A program made the translations under genes and the position numbers. Below are positions 1 to 7,350 of a stretch of DNA of 11,328 bases, piece after piece (positions within the stretch are counted from its first letter, which is position 1; each line of letters opens with the position of its first letter). The notes below the pieces were generated by a model. The model saw nothing but the letters and a program-made list of their open reading frames with translations, was not told the DNA's origin and did not search any database. Source of the stretch: Deinococcus sp. (GTDB taxonomy: Bacteria; Deinococcota; Deinococci; Deinococcales; Deinococcaceae); contig NZ_JANYGJ010000070.1 in assembly GCF_025362455.1 (NCBI RefSeq), forward strand, positions 1 to 11,328, in the 5' to 3' direction.

Positions 1-213
1 TCACGCCCGCCTGAGCAGCCACAGCCCGGCCACCAGAAACACCACGTTCGCCAGCCAGGCGCCGCCCAGGCTCAGCCCGGCGACCTGAGCGCCCACCGTC
101 AGGCCCACGAAGAACAGCAGGTAGTACGCCAGCGCGATCAGCAGGGCCACGCCCAGCGCGACGCCCAGGCTGCGGCCAAAGCGCTCCCCAGTCAGGAAAC
201 CGGTCGGGCGCAG
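1..213 (-). pseudogene. Short membrane reading frame resembling the C-terminus of an LptF/LptG-type permease
   Basis: A minus-strand frame ends with TGA at bases 3-1, and its last ~65 codons read like the end of a YjgP/YjgQ (LptF/LptG) permease. It has a basic stretch (GERFGRSLG), a hydrophobic helix (ALLIALAYYLLFFVGL), a short loop, and a second helix ending in a WLANVVFLVAGLWLLRRA tail. Family members are about 350 residues and have this two-helix end after a periplasmic domain. Here nothing upstream can supply the rest, because fabZ occupies the same strand directly before it in another frame. No ATG or TTG lies in frame after the fabZ stop; the only usual start is a GTG at 150-148, giving about 49 residues. 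It may be a decayed C-terminal remnant or an independent two-helix membrane peptide. The permease likeness is from memory of the family pattern, so confidence is low. Confidence 0.35.
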
Positions 214-214
214 C

Positions 215-700
215 TCAGGTTGCGGCAGGCTGCGGTTTGGACGGCGCGGGCGGCACCACGAACAAAATGGTCGCCTCGGCCACCACGGCGCCGTCCACCT
301 CGGCGCGGCAGACGGTCTTGCCCAGCCCCCGGCGCAGAAAATCCAGCTTGGCGTGCAGGTGCAGTTGGTCGCCCGGAATCACCTTGCGCTTGAACCGCGC
401 ACCCTCGACCCCGGCCAGGTAGGCGATGGTCCCGGCCTCCAGTGGCAGGCAGAACATGCTGGCCTGCGCCAGCGCCTCGATAATCAGCACGCCCGGCATC
501 ACCGGCTCGGCGGGAAAGTGGCCCGCGAAAAACGGCTCGCCTATAGAAACGTTTTTCAGGGCGTGGACGGCGCCCTCACCACCGGAAAGTACCCGGTCCA
601 CCATCACGAAGGGAAAACGGTGCGGCAGGCTGCGGAGCACGGCGTTGATGTCGAGCGGATAGGTCGGTGTGGCAGTCTCTGGTGGGGCAGCGTCGGTCAT
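215..700 (-). CDS. fabZ: 3-hydroxyacyl-[acyl-carrier-protein] dehydratase FabZ
   Basis: This is the cytoplasmic hot-dog-fold enzyme of type II fatty-acid synthesis that removes water from 3-hydroxyacyl-ACP to give trans-2-enoyl-ACP. Hallmarks are LPHRFPFVMVDRV near residue 25, the catalytic His in AGHFPAEPVMPG (about His61) and the catalytic Glu in GVLIIEALAQA (about Glu75), followed by the usual beta-strand core through KVIPGDQLHLHAKL. I place the start at the ATG at 700-698, because a good AGGAGA ribosome site sits just upstream (minus strand AGGAGACGCC-ATG). A start ten codons earlier (730) is in frame but has no ribosome site. The resulting 161 residues fit the family plus a Thr/Pro-rich N-terminus and a short Pro/Ala tail. 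The gene is divergent from slyD across a ~170-base gap. Confidence 0.95.
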   Translation of the reverse strand: MTDAAPPETATPTYPLDINAVLRSLPHRFPFVMVDRVLSGGEGAVHALKNVSIGEPFFAGHFPAEPVMPGVLIIEALAQASMFCLPLEAGTIAYLAGVEGARFKRKVIPGDQLHLHAKLDFLRRGLGKTVCRAEVDGAVVAEATILFVVPPAPSKPQPAAT

Positions 701-774
701 GGCGTCTCCTGTGGGCGAACTGTCGGCCATGCTAGTACACGGCGCCGGGCGGGTGAGATCAGATGAGCCCAGGC

Positions 775-806
775 TTCAAATCAACTTCTGGCCCCTGCGC
801 TATGCT
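775..806 (+). promoter_or_regulatory. Possible slyD promoter
   Basis: A -10-like TATGCT lies at 801-806, with a TTCAAA at 775-780 that could serve as a weak -35, although the 20-base spacing is longer than usual. The same GCTATGCTG string occurs just ahead of the sigma-factor gene (1877-1885). This is pattern matching only. Confidence 0.2.
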
Positions 807-874
807 GGGCGGCGAAACGATCCGTAACAGGTCATTGCCTTGCCCCAGAGGAACGGCATGCACGAAGGAGAAGC

Positions 875-1360
875 ATGAACATCAGCCAGGATAAAGTCGT
901 CGAGATCGAATACACCCTGACCGTGGGCGGCGAAGTGGTGGATCAGAGTGAGAGCGGCGAGCCGCTGGCGTACCTGCAAGGCCACGGCAACATCATTCCC
1001 GGCCTGGAAAGCGCCCTGGCGGGCAAGGCCCCCGGCGACAAGGTGCAGGTCACGGTCCAGCCCGAAGACGGCTACGGCGAGCGCGACGACGAGGCGGTGC
1101 AGGTCATCGACCTGGAGGACTTCGACGACGACGTGGAGGTCGGCGCCACCTATTTCGCCCAGGCCGAGGACGGCTCGGTGACGCCCTTTACCGTCATGTC
1201 GATGGAGGGCGAGGACGTGACCGTCGATTTCAACCCGCCGCTGGCCGGTGAGGTGCTGCATTTCGACGTGAATATCATCTCGGTGCGCGACGCCACCGCC
1301 GACGAGATCACCCACGGCCATCCCCACGGCGAGGGCGGCCACGAGGACGACGAGTTCTGA
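875..1360 (+). CDS. slyD: SlyD-type FKBP peptidyl-prolyl cis-trans isomerase
   Basis: This is a cytoplasmic folding helper that isomerises X-Pro bonds and, in the SlyD family, also acts as a chaperone and can bind nickel. The 161-residue protein has the split FKBP domain (residues ~1-65, with VDQSESGEPLAYLQGHGNIIPGLE). An insert-in-flap chaperone domain follows (~66-120, starting PEDGYGERDD), then the closing FKBP strand with the family motif VDFNPPLAGEVLHFDV. The C-terminus is His-rich and acidic (HGHPHGEGGHEDD), a short version of the metal-binding SlyD tail with four His. The start is secure: AAGGAG lies a few bases before the ATG. It is a single-gene unit, closed by a terminator 16 bases after the stop. 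Confidence 0.93.
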   Translation: MNISQDKVVEIEYTLTVGGEVVDQSESGEPLAYLQGHGNIIPGLESALAGKAPGDKVQVTVQPEDGYGERDDEAVQVIDLEDFDDDVEVGATYFAQAEDGSVTPFTVMSMEGEDVTVDFNPPLAGEVLHFDVNIISVRDATADEITHGHPHGEGGHEDDEF

Positions 1361-1375
1361 GTTAGACACAACACC

Positions 1376-1404
1376 ACCGCTCGCCTGGCTGGGAGCGGTT
1401 TTTT
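1376..1404 (+). terminator. Intrinsic terminator of slyD
   Basis: A 7-bp stem, ACCGCTC (1376-1382) with GAGCGGT (1393-1399), closes a 10-base loop and runs into a six-T tract (1399-1404). It lies directly after the slyD stop and just before the convergent FUN14 gene ends. Confidence 0.85.
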
Positions 1405-1414
1405 GAGCTGACTA

Positions 1415-1813
1415 TCAGCGCCTGCGCAGGCCCAGCAGCAAGCCCGCCACGAAGGCGCCGCCGAAGGGCAGGTCATGGGTCAGCACGCCGGAGAGCCACG
1501 GCCAGACGCTGCGGGAGTTGTCCTGCAACCAGGGGCCGCTGAGGGCTTCGAGTTTCAGCCAGTTGACCGTCACGAGTCCGAAATACGACAGGAGCTGGAC
1601 CGCCACGAACAGCAGCCCCACGATCAGCAGCGCGACTTTGCCGATGGCCTTGACGGCGTACCCGGCGGCGAAGCCCAGAAGGGCGCCCAGCGAGAGGGTG
1701 GGCAGCAGCGGCAGCACGGCCCCGGACACCGAATCGGCGAGGCTGGAAGCGGAGGACGGTGCAGCAGACGGTGCAGCGGCAGAGAGTGTAGTGGCGGGTG
1801 ACACGGCGCACAT
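1415..1813 (-). CDS. FUN14-domain membrane protein
   Basis: This 132-residue membrane protein matches the FUN14 pattern. A glycine-rich first helix (LSLGALLGFAAGYAVKAIGK, ~41-60) is followed by a second helix (VALLIVGLLFVAVQLLSYFG), then the short motif VTVNWLKLE and a final glycine-rich hydrophobic segment (LPFGGAFVAGLLLGLRRR). Eukaryotic members are mitochondrial outer-membrane proteins such as FUNDC1; the role of bacterial members is not known to me. The N-terminal ~35 residues are Ala/Ser-rich and low-complexity. With no clear ribosome site before the ATG at 1813, the true start could be further in, for example at the GTG three codons later. The gene converges on slyD and is divergent from the sigma factor. 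Confidence 0.8.
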   Translation of the reverse strand: MCAVSPATTLSAAAPSAAPSSASSLADSVSGAVLPLLPTLSLGALLGFAAGYAVKAIGKVALLIVGLLFVAVQLLSYFGLVTVNWLKLEALSGPWLQDNSRSVWPWLSGVLTHDLPFGGAFVAGLLLGLRRR

Positions 1814-1836
1814 GCTAGCGCCTGCTGCCTGGTCGG

Positions 1837-1846
1837 GGCGTACGCC
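1837..1846. promoter_or_regulatory. 10-bp palindrome between divergent FUN14 and sigma genes
   Basis: GGCGTACGCC is a perfect palindrome in the ~80-base gap between the FUN14 and sigma-factor starts. Its position would suit an operator, but one short GC-rich palindrome is weak evidence. Confidence 0.15.
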
Positions 1847-1894
1847 TAAAGTTAGATGCGGCGCTCAGGCGCGGGCGCTATGCTGCACCCTGAG

Positions 1895-2470
<576 letters not shown>

Positions 2471-2799
2471 CCTCCTTCGTCAACCACCATCAAACAGGTG
2501 TCGTCTCTGAGCAGCGCGAAGAATCTCGCTGTTCGGCTACCTTGAGGACCTGCCGGGGCGGCGCGGCGCCAGCTTCGAGCAACTTCTCCCCTGCCGTTCA
2601 TGAAGGCTGCCCCTGTCCCGGATTCAGGTCGGCGGGAACCCAAAGCCGTTTAAGATCGTAGCTTTGGTATCGGCGGCGAGTGTCGGGCGTTGTCCTCCAA
2701 GAAGCGCTGGGCGGAGGACAGGGCGCCGGGTCGTCACTGGTCGGATACCATGCTGGTCAGGCGAAACAGGGCGATGAATCCAGACGGGGCGGTGAGCAG
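2471..2799 (+). other. Non-coding gap after the sigma gene, with a possible gene remnant
   Basis: No convincing intact gene is present in this 329-base stretch. A start-less frame at 2511-2603 reads SLFGYLEDLPGRRGASFEQL and then stops. That is reminiscent of the short N-terminal domain of small anti-sigma factors, which often follow ECF sigma genes. A GTG-started 15-codon frame (2498-2545) overlaps it in another frame, so a frameshifted remnant is possible. The downstream gene's frame is open back to a GTG at 2680, but the 40 residues this adds look non-coding. Confidence 0.25.
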
Positions 2800-4293
2800 A
2801 TGGCAGCAGGGCAGCACTGGCGCGAAGTTTGGCACCGCGCCCAGGACGGCGAACAACTGAGCGACATCGAGCGGCGGGAACTCGATGTGGCCCTGGCCGA
2901 CCCTGACCAGTACCGCGAGACACAGCGCTGGGCGCAGGTCGCGGCCCTGCTGCGCCACCTGAGCGCACCAGCCTGGCCCGGTAGCCACAGCCGCAGCATG
3001 GCGCTCGACCGGCAGGTGCAGCAGAGCGCCGCGCCGCCCGCCCTGCCCGCAACGCTGGCGCCTGAGCTGGCCGCCGACATCGCCCTGAGCGCTCGCCTCG
3101 GCCCGGCTGCCGCGCTGCCGCATTCACTGGTGAGCGCCGTGGTGGCCCGCATCGTCGGTGAAACTCAGTCTGAGCTGAGCTTTTCCAGCGCCAGGGAACC
3201 AGAAGCCGGGGAGCGCCAGTTGACGGCCCTGCTGCGCGGTTCGGTCGTGCCGCCACCGCCGGGTGCGTTGGCGGGTGCGTCGGCGGGGACGCTGGCGCTG
3301 AACCTGGCTGCCCGGATCAGCCGCGAGGCGGCAGCCGAAGTCACAGCCGCAGTCGCAGCCGCCAGCGCTCAGCCTTCGCAGGGTGGGCCAGCGCAGGTGA
3401 CCTGGTTGCGCCCACCCCGGCCCACCCGGCTGCGCCGCATTCTGAGCCGCACGCCGCACAGCGCGGCATTGCCACCGCTGGGGCGCACCCGCTTCAACCC
3501 GCCGGGCGGCCCGTCGGCCATCGGGGGCGCGGCGGTGGTGCTGGCTTTCGGCGGCCTGACGGTGCTGCGCGGCAACGGCGCCACCCGCCAGATCATGAGC
3601 CTGCTGGGCAGCGCCGCGCCGTTTGGCACGCAGTTCTCGCTGCCGCTGCCGACCATCCTGGGCGTGCTAGTGCTGGCGCTGCTGAGCTGGCTGATCGTGG
3701 CGCGGCCCACCCCGGCGGTGCGGCGCTACGGCGCGGTGGGCCTGGCCGTGACCGGCGTGCTGACCCTGCCCGCGCTGTGGGACGCCCTGCAACAGACGCC
3801 GCTGCGCTTTCACCTGGCGGCCCTGGGCGCGGCGAGTCCCAGTCCGCATCTGCTCGTCGAGCGCTGGCTGGGCGCCGGGCTGCTGCTGCTGGTGACGGCG
3901 GCGCTGCTGCGCGGCGGGCAGGCGGCCAGGCTGGGGCGGCGTCAGCGGCACTCCCCGGTGCAGACCCTGGCAGCGGGCACCCTGGCGGGCCTGGGGCTGG
4001 CCGGGCTGGGGCTGCTGCTGCTCTCGTTCGGGCTGAGCACGGCGGGGCTGGTGCTGGGCGTGCTCAGTGCGGGCGCAGTATTGACCGGCCTGAGCGTCAG
4101 CCTGAGCGCGGCGGGGCGAAGTGTGGCGCGGCGCCTGGGCCTGGCCCTGCCGGAAGTCTCCGGGGCGCTGGCAGGCGTGCTGGCCTTCAGCGCCACGCTG
4201 AGTGTGCCCGCCCTGGCGGCGCTACTGGCCGTCGTGGGCGGGGTGTGGGGCTTGGGGACATTGCTGCTGGGACCGGAGCGGGCACAGGCGTAA
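2800..4293 (+). CDS. Polytopic membrane protein with soluble N-terminal domain; possible sigma-factor partner
   Basis: I do not recognise a named family. From the ATG at 2800 (497 residues), the first ~45 residues are soluble and charged (HWREVWHRAQDGEQLSDIER and WAQVAALLRHL). A long Ala/Pro-rich, probably disordered segment follows to about residue 235. The C-terminal half has about seven to eight hydrophobic helices, for example ILGVLVLALLSWLIV and AGLGLAGLGLLLLSFGL. An ECF sigma gene followed by a soluble-plus-membrane protein is the classic layout for a membrane-held anti-sigma factor. However, no zinc-binding HxxxCxxC motif is present, so that role is inferred from context only. The start at 2800 has a purine-rich GGTGAG nearby; an in-frame GTG at 2680 would add 40 residues. 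The gene ends 67 bases before the convergent transglutaminase gene. Confidence 0.65.
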   Translation: MAAGQHWREVWHRAQDGEQLSDIERRELDVALADPDQYRETQRWAQVAALLRHLSAPAWPGSHSRSMALDRQVQQSAAPPALPATLAPELAADIALSARLGPAAALPHSLVSAVVARIVGETQSELSFSSAREPEAGERQLTALLRGSVVPPPPGALAGASAGTLALNLAARISREAAAEVTAAVAAASAQPSQGGPAQVTWLRPPRPTRLRRILSRTPHSAALPPLGRTRFNPPGGPSAIGGAAVVLAFGGLTVLRGNGATRQIMSLLGSAAPFGTQFSLPLPTILGVLVLALLSWLIVARPTPAVRRYGAVGLAVTGVLTLPALWDALQQTPLRFHLAALGAASPSPHLLVERWLGAGLLLLVTAALLRGGQAARLGRRQRHSPVQTLAAGTLAGLGLAGLGLLLLSFGLSTAGLVLGVLSAGAVLTGLSVSLSAAGRSVARRLGLALPEVSGALAGVLAFSATLSVPALAALLAVVGGVWGLGTLLLGPERAQA

Positions 4294-4360
4294 GTCGGCG
4301 AGAACGCTGGTGCGCCGTCTCCCCTGCTCGCCGCTCAGCTCAGGTTCGCTGCCCAATCGC

Positions 4361-6268
4361 CTACTTCTTCTCCAGCAAAATAGTGCTCTCCGTCGCCTTC
4401 ACGGCGGCCAGCATGCCCTCGCGGAACTGGGCGTAGTCTTCCGGCTGCACGATGTCGGTCTTGAAGGTCAGGCGCTGGTCGGCCACGATCTGAGTGCCCT
4501 CCTGGCGGTAGGTGACCTTGTACGCGAACGAATTGCTCTCGCCCTGCGCGTCCTTGGGCAGCCGCAGCAGTTTCAAAGTTCCCGGCAGCTTGAGGGTCAC
4601 GGCCTTGTGCAGCTCGGAGGCGCCCACGACCTGCGGGGTGGTGCGGTTCTCCAGTGACACGACACTTTTGAGTCTGGAGAAAATGTAAAAGGAAATGCCG
4701 CTGGGCAATTTCAGCGACGTCACGTCGTCGATGCTCACGGCGCCTGGGCTGTTCCACTCGGCGGCGAAGTCGGGCGCAGCGCTGTCGCCAAAAGTCGGGG
4801 CCAGGCTCAGACTGCCGCTGCCCGGCTCGCCGGACTGATCGAGCAGGCTGCGGGCCACCTGGGGCTGCTGCTCCGGCGTCAGGTTGGCGAAGCTGTTGCG
4901 GATCAGGCTGCGGACCGTGCCGCTGGTCGCCGCTTTCATGCTGCCGCTGAGCGTGCCGTCGGCGGCCAGCGTGAAGCTGCTGGACTGGTCGTACAGGTTG
5001 GCCGAGGCCGGGGCCACCGGGAACGTTTCGAGCTTGCCCGCGTTGGTGTGCAGCACCGGCTTGCCCGCCAGCGCGTTCTGATAGGCGCCCACCGGGGCGA
5101 AGCGGTTGGTCGGATCGAGGTAGATCTTCAGGCTCGGCACGTACAGAATGGCGTGGTTGAACTGCTCCGGCCCGGCCAGCGGCAGCTCCTTGTAGCGGCT
5201 CATGGTGCCCACCAGAATCGGCTCGGCCTCGATGCCCACCACCCCCAGCAGCGCCTGCGACAGCGTTACGTAGTCCTTGCAGTCGCCGTATCTGTTGTTC
5301 AGAATGTCGCTGGCCTTGTGGGGCACGTAGCCGCCCGCGTCGAGGTAGACCTGAACATAGCGCACGTTTTCGCGGACCCAGCCGTCGATAGCCTTCACGG
5401 CGTCCAGGCCGGTTTTGTTGCCCACGAGCTGGGTGGCCAGCGCCCTCAGTTCGGGCGTCTCGGCAATCTTGTCGGCGGCGCGTTCGCGGTAGGCGCGGGC
5501 CACGTCGTCCCAGCCTGCAAAGTTGTTGATGCTCACGGCCCCGGCGTAGTCGCAGGGGCATTCGGCGCCCGCCTCACCCGGCGTGAATTTGGGGTTGGAT
5601 TCGGTCATGGTGAACTCGGTCCGGTCGCCCACGGCTTTTTGCTCCAGCTTGACGGCGCCGCGTGCCAGGCCCTTGACCCCCAGCGAGGTCGGCGCGGTGA
5701 TCGTCACGGTCGTCTGGTACGGGTAGCCGAAGGGCACGTTCTCGGTAAAATAGGAAAACCGGCCCGGAAAGATGGCCCTGCTCTTGATGTTCAGCTTGGC
5801 ATACAGCCTGTCGCCCACATTCACGTTCGGAAACAGCACCTGCAAGACCTTGTTGTCGCCGAAGTCGGCGTAGTTACCAGCGCCCGGCGCGTCCTTGATC
5901 GTGATCTGCGTCTTGCCCACCGGCACTTTTTTCCCGTCGGCCTTGATGACGTAGGCTTCCGTCGCCTCGGCGCTCTGAAGGCTGGAGATGAACTGGGTGC
6001 TGATGACGCTGCCGTTTTGCAGGTCGCCCTGGTCGCGGATGATACGGGTGGTTTCCGAGACCAACTCGTAGCTGGCGTCGGCAGCCACGACGTAGTGTTC
6101 GGTGCCCACATCCGGCACATTGCTGTAGTTACTCTGCGCTGGCGTGGTCTGGGGCGCTGGGGCGGGTGTCGGCTGGGGCACAGGCGCCGCCGTCTGAGCC
6201 GAGGCGTTCAGGGCGGTGGCCAGGATCAGAGCCAGGGTCAGGCGAGTCGGGAAACGGGTGCTGGACAT
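4361..6268 (-). CDS. Secreted DUF3857 / transglutaminase-like domain protein
   Basis: This 635-residue exported protein starts with a signal peptide (basic start, hydrophobic LTLALILATALNASA, probable cleavage near residue 24), then a Pro/Thr/Gln-rich linker to ~50. A DUF3857-type beta domain follows (~50-250), with the typical phrases YELVSETTRIIRDQG and VGDRLYAKL. A transglutaminase-like cysteine-protease fold follows (~270-390) with an apparently intact triad: Cys330 in NRYGDCKDYVTL, His372 in FNHAILYV and Asp385 in YLDPTNRF. The C-terminal ~240 residues are a further beta-rich region. Proteins of this layout are common in bacteria, but their substrates are mostly unknown. The start is supported by AGGGAGA upstream of the ATG. 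It lies 105 bases downstream of the HlyD gene on the same strand, but nothing shows a functional link. Confidence 0.85.
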   Translation of the reverse strand: MSSTRFPTRLTLALILATALNASAQTAAPVPQPTPAPAPQTTPAQSNYSNVPDVGTEHYVVAADASYELVSETTRIIRDQGDLQNGSVISTQFISSLQSAEATEAYVIKADGKKVPVGKTQITIKDAPGAGNYADFGDNKVLQVLFPNVNVGDRLYAKLNIKSRAIFPGRFSYFTENVPFGYPYQTTVTITAPTSLGVKGLARGAVKLEQKAVGDRTEFTMTESNPKFTPGEAGAECPCDYAGAVSINNFAGWDDVARAYRERAADKIAETPELRALATQLVGNKTGLDAVKAIDGWVRENVRYVQVYLDAGGYVPHKASDILNNRYGDCKDYVTLSQALLGVVGIEAEPILVGTMSRYKELPLAGPEQFNHAILYVPSLKIYLDPTNRFAPVGAYQNALAGKPVLHTNAGKLETFPVAPASANLYDQSSSFTLAADGTLSGSMKAATSGTVRSLIRNSFANLTPEQQPQVARSLLDQSGEPGSGSLSLAPTFGDSAAPDFAAEWNSPGAVSIDDVTSLKLPSGISFYIFSRLKSVVSLENRTTPQVVGASELHKAVTLKLPGTLKLLRLPKDAQGESNSFAYKVTYRQEGTQIVADQRLTFKTDIVQPEDYAQFREGMLAAVKATESTILLEKK

Positions 6269-6373
6269 GGGGGATTCTCCCTAGAAACGGGCGTGTCTAT
6301 CAGGTTAGCGGGGCCAGGGGTGAGGAAATCGGCGACTGGTGACGGTAGTGAATTCAGGCTACTCTCTGGTCGC

Positions 6374-7327
6374 TCAGCTCCAGGGATCGGCGCCGCGCAC
6401 CCAGTCCCAGAACAGGCCGAGCACGGTCTTCTCGTCGGAGAGCACATGGGCTTCCCCGGCCATGCCCGGCAGCAGCGGCTTCTGGCCCAGGTAAGGCCGC
6501 CCGCCCGGCTGCGGCAGCCCCACTTCCACCTGGTAACTGACGTTGCCGGACTTGTCGAGGTCGCTGGTGGGCGCCACGCCGCTGAGGCTGCCCATACTGA
6601 CGCCGTATTTCTGGCGCGGGTAGCTGTTCCAGGCGATCTGGACGCGCGACGCCGGGCGCAACTTGGGCCGGTCCGACTCGGCGGCGGCGCCCCTGAAGAC
6701 CAGCGGCACGCCTGCGGGCAGGATGGCGAGCGCACTCTGACCTGCCCCCAGCGCCTGCCCGACGTGCAGGTCCGAGAGCTGCATCACCTGGCCGCCGACC
6801 GGGCTGCGAACCTGCACCCGCTGGCTGCGGCCCAACAGGGCGAGCTGGGCGCGGGCGGCACCGAGTTGCGAGCGGGCTTTCTGGAGGGCGGCCTGAGCGG
6901 TGCGCTTCGCAGCCCCGGCGGCGTCCAGCTCGGCGCGGGAGACGCCGCCGAGGGCGTAGAGGCTCTGCGCACTGGCCTGGGTTCTGCTCCGGTTCTCCAG
7001 CTCGATCTGGGCGGCGCTGATGTCGCCCTGCGCCTGGACCGAGGCGTTCTGCGCGATGGTCTGCTGCAAGGCGGCGTCCTGGGGGTCGCGGGTACTCAGG
7101 TCGAGGGTGAACAGGAGCTGGCCCTTGCTGACCTTCTGCCAGAGCTGGACCTCGGCGCCGACGACCCGCCCGGTGCTGGGCACGTTGACATTCACCGGCT
7201 GACTTTTCGGCGCCAGCGTGCCGCGCACCTGGGCGTAGACGCTGACCTTCGCCTGCGAGGCCCACACCGCCGCGCTGCCCAGACCGGCGGCCAGCACCCA
7301 GATCAGGACGCGGGCGCTGCCCTTCAT
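6374..7327 (-). CDS. HlyD-family membrane fusion protein of a peptide exporter
   Basis: This is the periplasmic adaptor that links an inner-membrane ABC exporter to an outer-membrane channel. From the preferred start, the protein (317 residues) has one N-terminal membrane anchor (ARVLIWVLAAGLGSAAVWA). The first half of the barrel/lipoyl region follows (VSVYAQVRGTLAPKSQPVNV and GRVVGAEVQLWQKVSKGQLL). A long Ala/Gln/Arg-rich helical hairpin (~82-165) comes next, then the second lipoyl half (VQVRSPVGGQVMQLSDLHVGQ) and the C-terminal beta barrel (QVEVGLPQPGG, LLPGMAGEAHV). It is rather short for the family, with a short coiled coil. The ATG at 7327 has GGGAG six bases upstream and leads straight to the basic residues before the anchor. 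An in-frame ATG at 7357 overlaps the PCAT stop (ATGGTGA). Either way, translation is coupled to the transporter. Confidence 0.9.
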   Translation of the reverse strand: MKGSARVLIWVLAAGLGSAAVWASQAKVSVYAQVRGTLAPKSQPVNVNVPSTGRVVGAEVQLWQKVSKGQLLFTLDLSTRDPQDAALQQTIAQNASVQAQGDISAAQIELENRSRTQASAQSLYALGGVSRAELDAAGAAKRTAQAALQKARSQLGAARAQLALLGRSQRVQVRSPVGGQVMQLSDLHVGQALGAGQSALAILPAGVPLVFRGAAAESDRPKLRPASRVQIAWNSYPRQKYGVSMGSLSGVAPTSDLDKSGNVSYQVEVGLPQPGGRPYLGQKPLLPGMAGEAHVLSDEKTVLGLFWDWVRGADPWS

Positions 7328-7350
7328 CGGCTGCTCCCACTGCGCGGCGC

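Noticed and set aside
4297..4333. GGCGAG...CTCGCC inverted repeat between two convergent genes as a terminator
   Set aside because: Only six base pairs with a 25-base loop and no T-tract on either strand.
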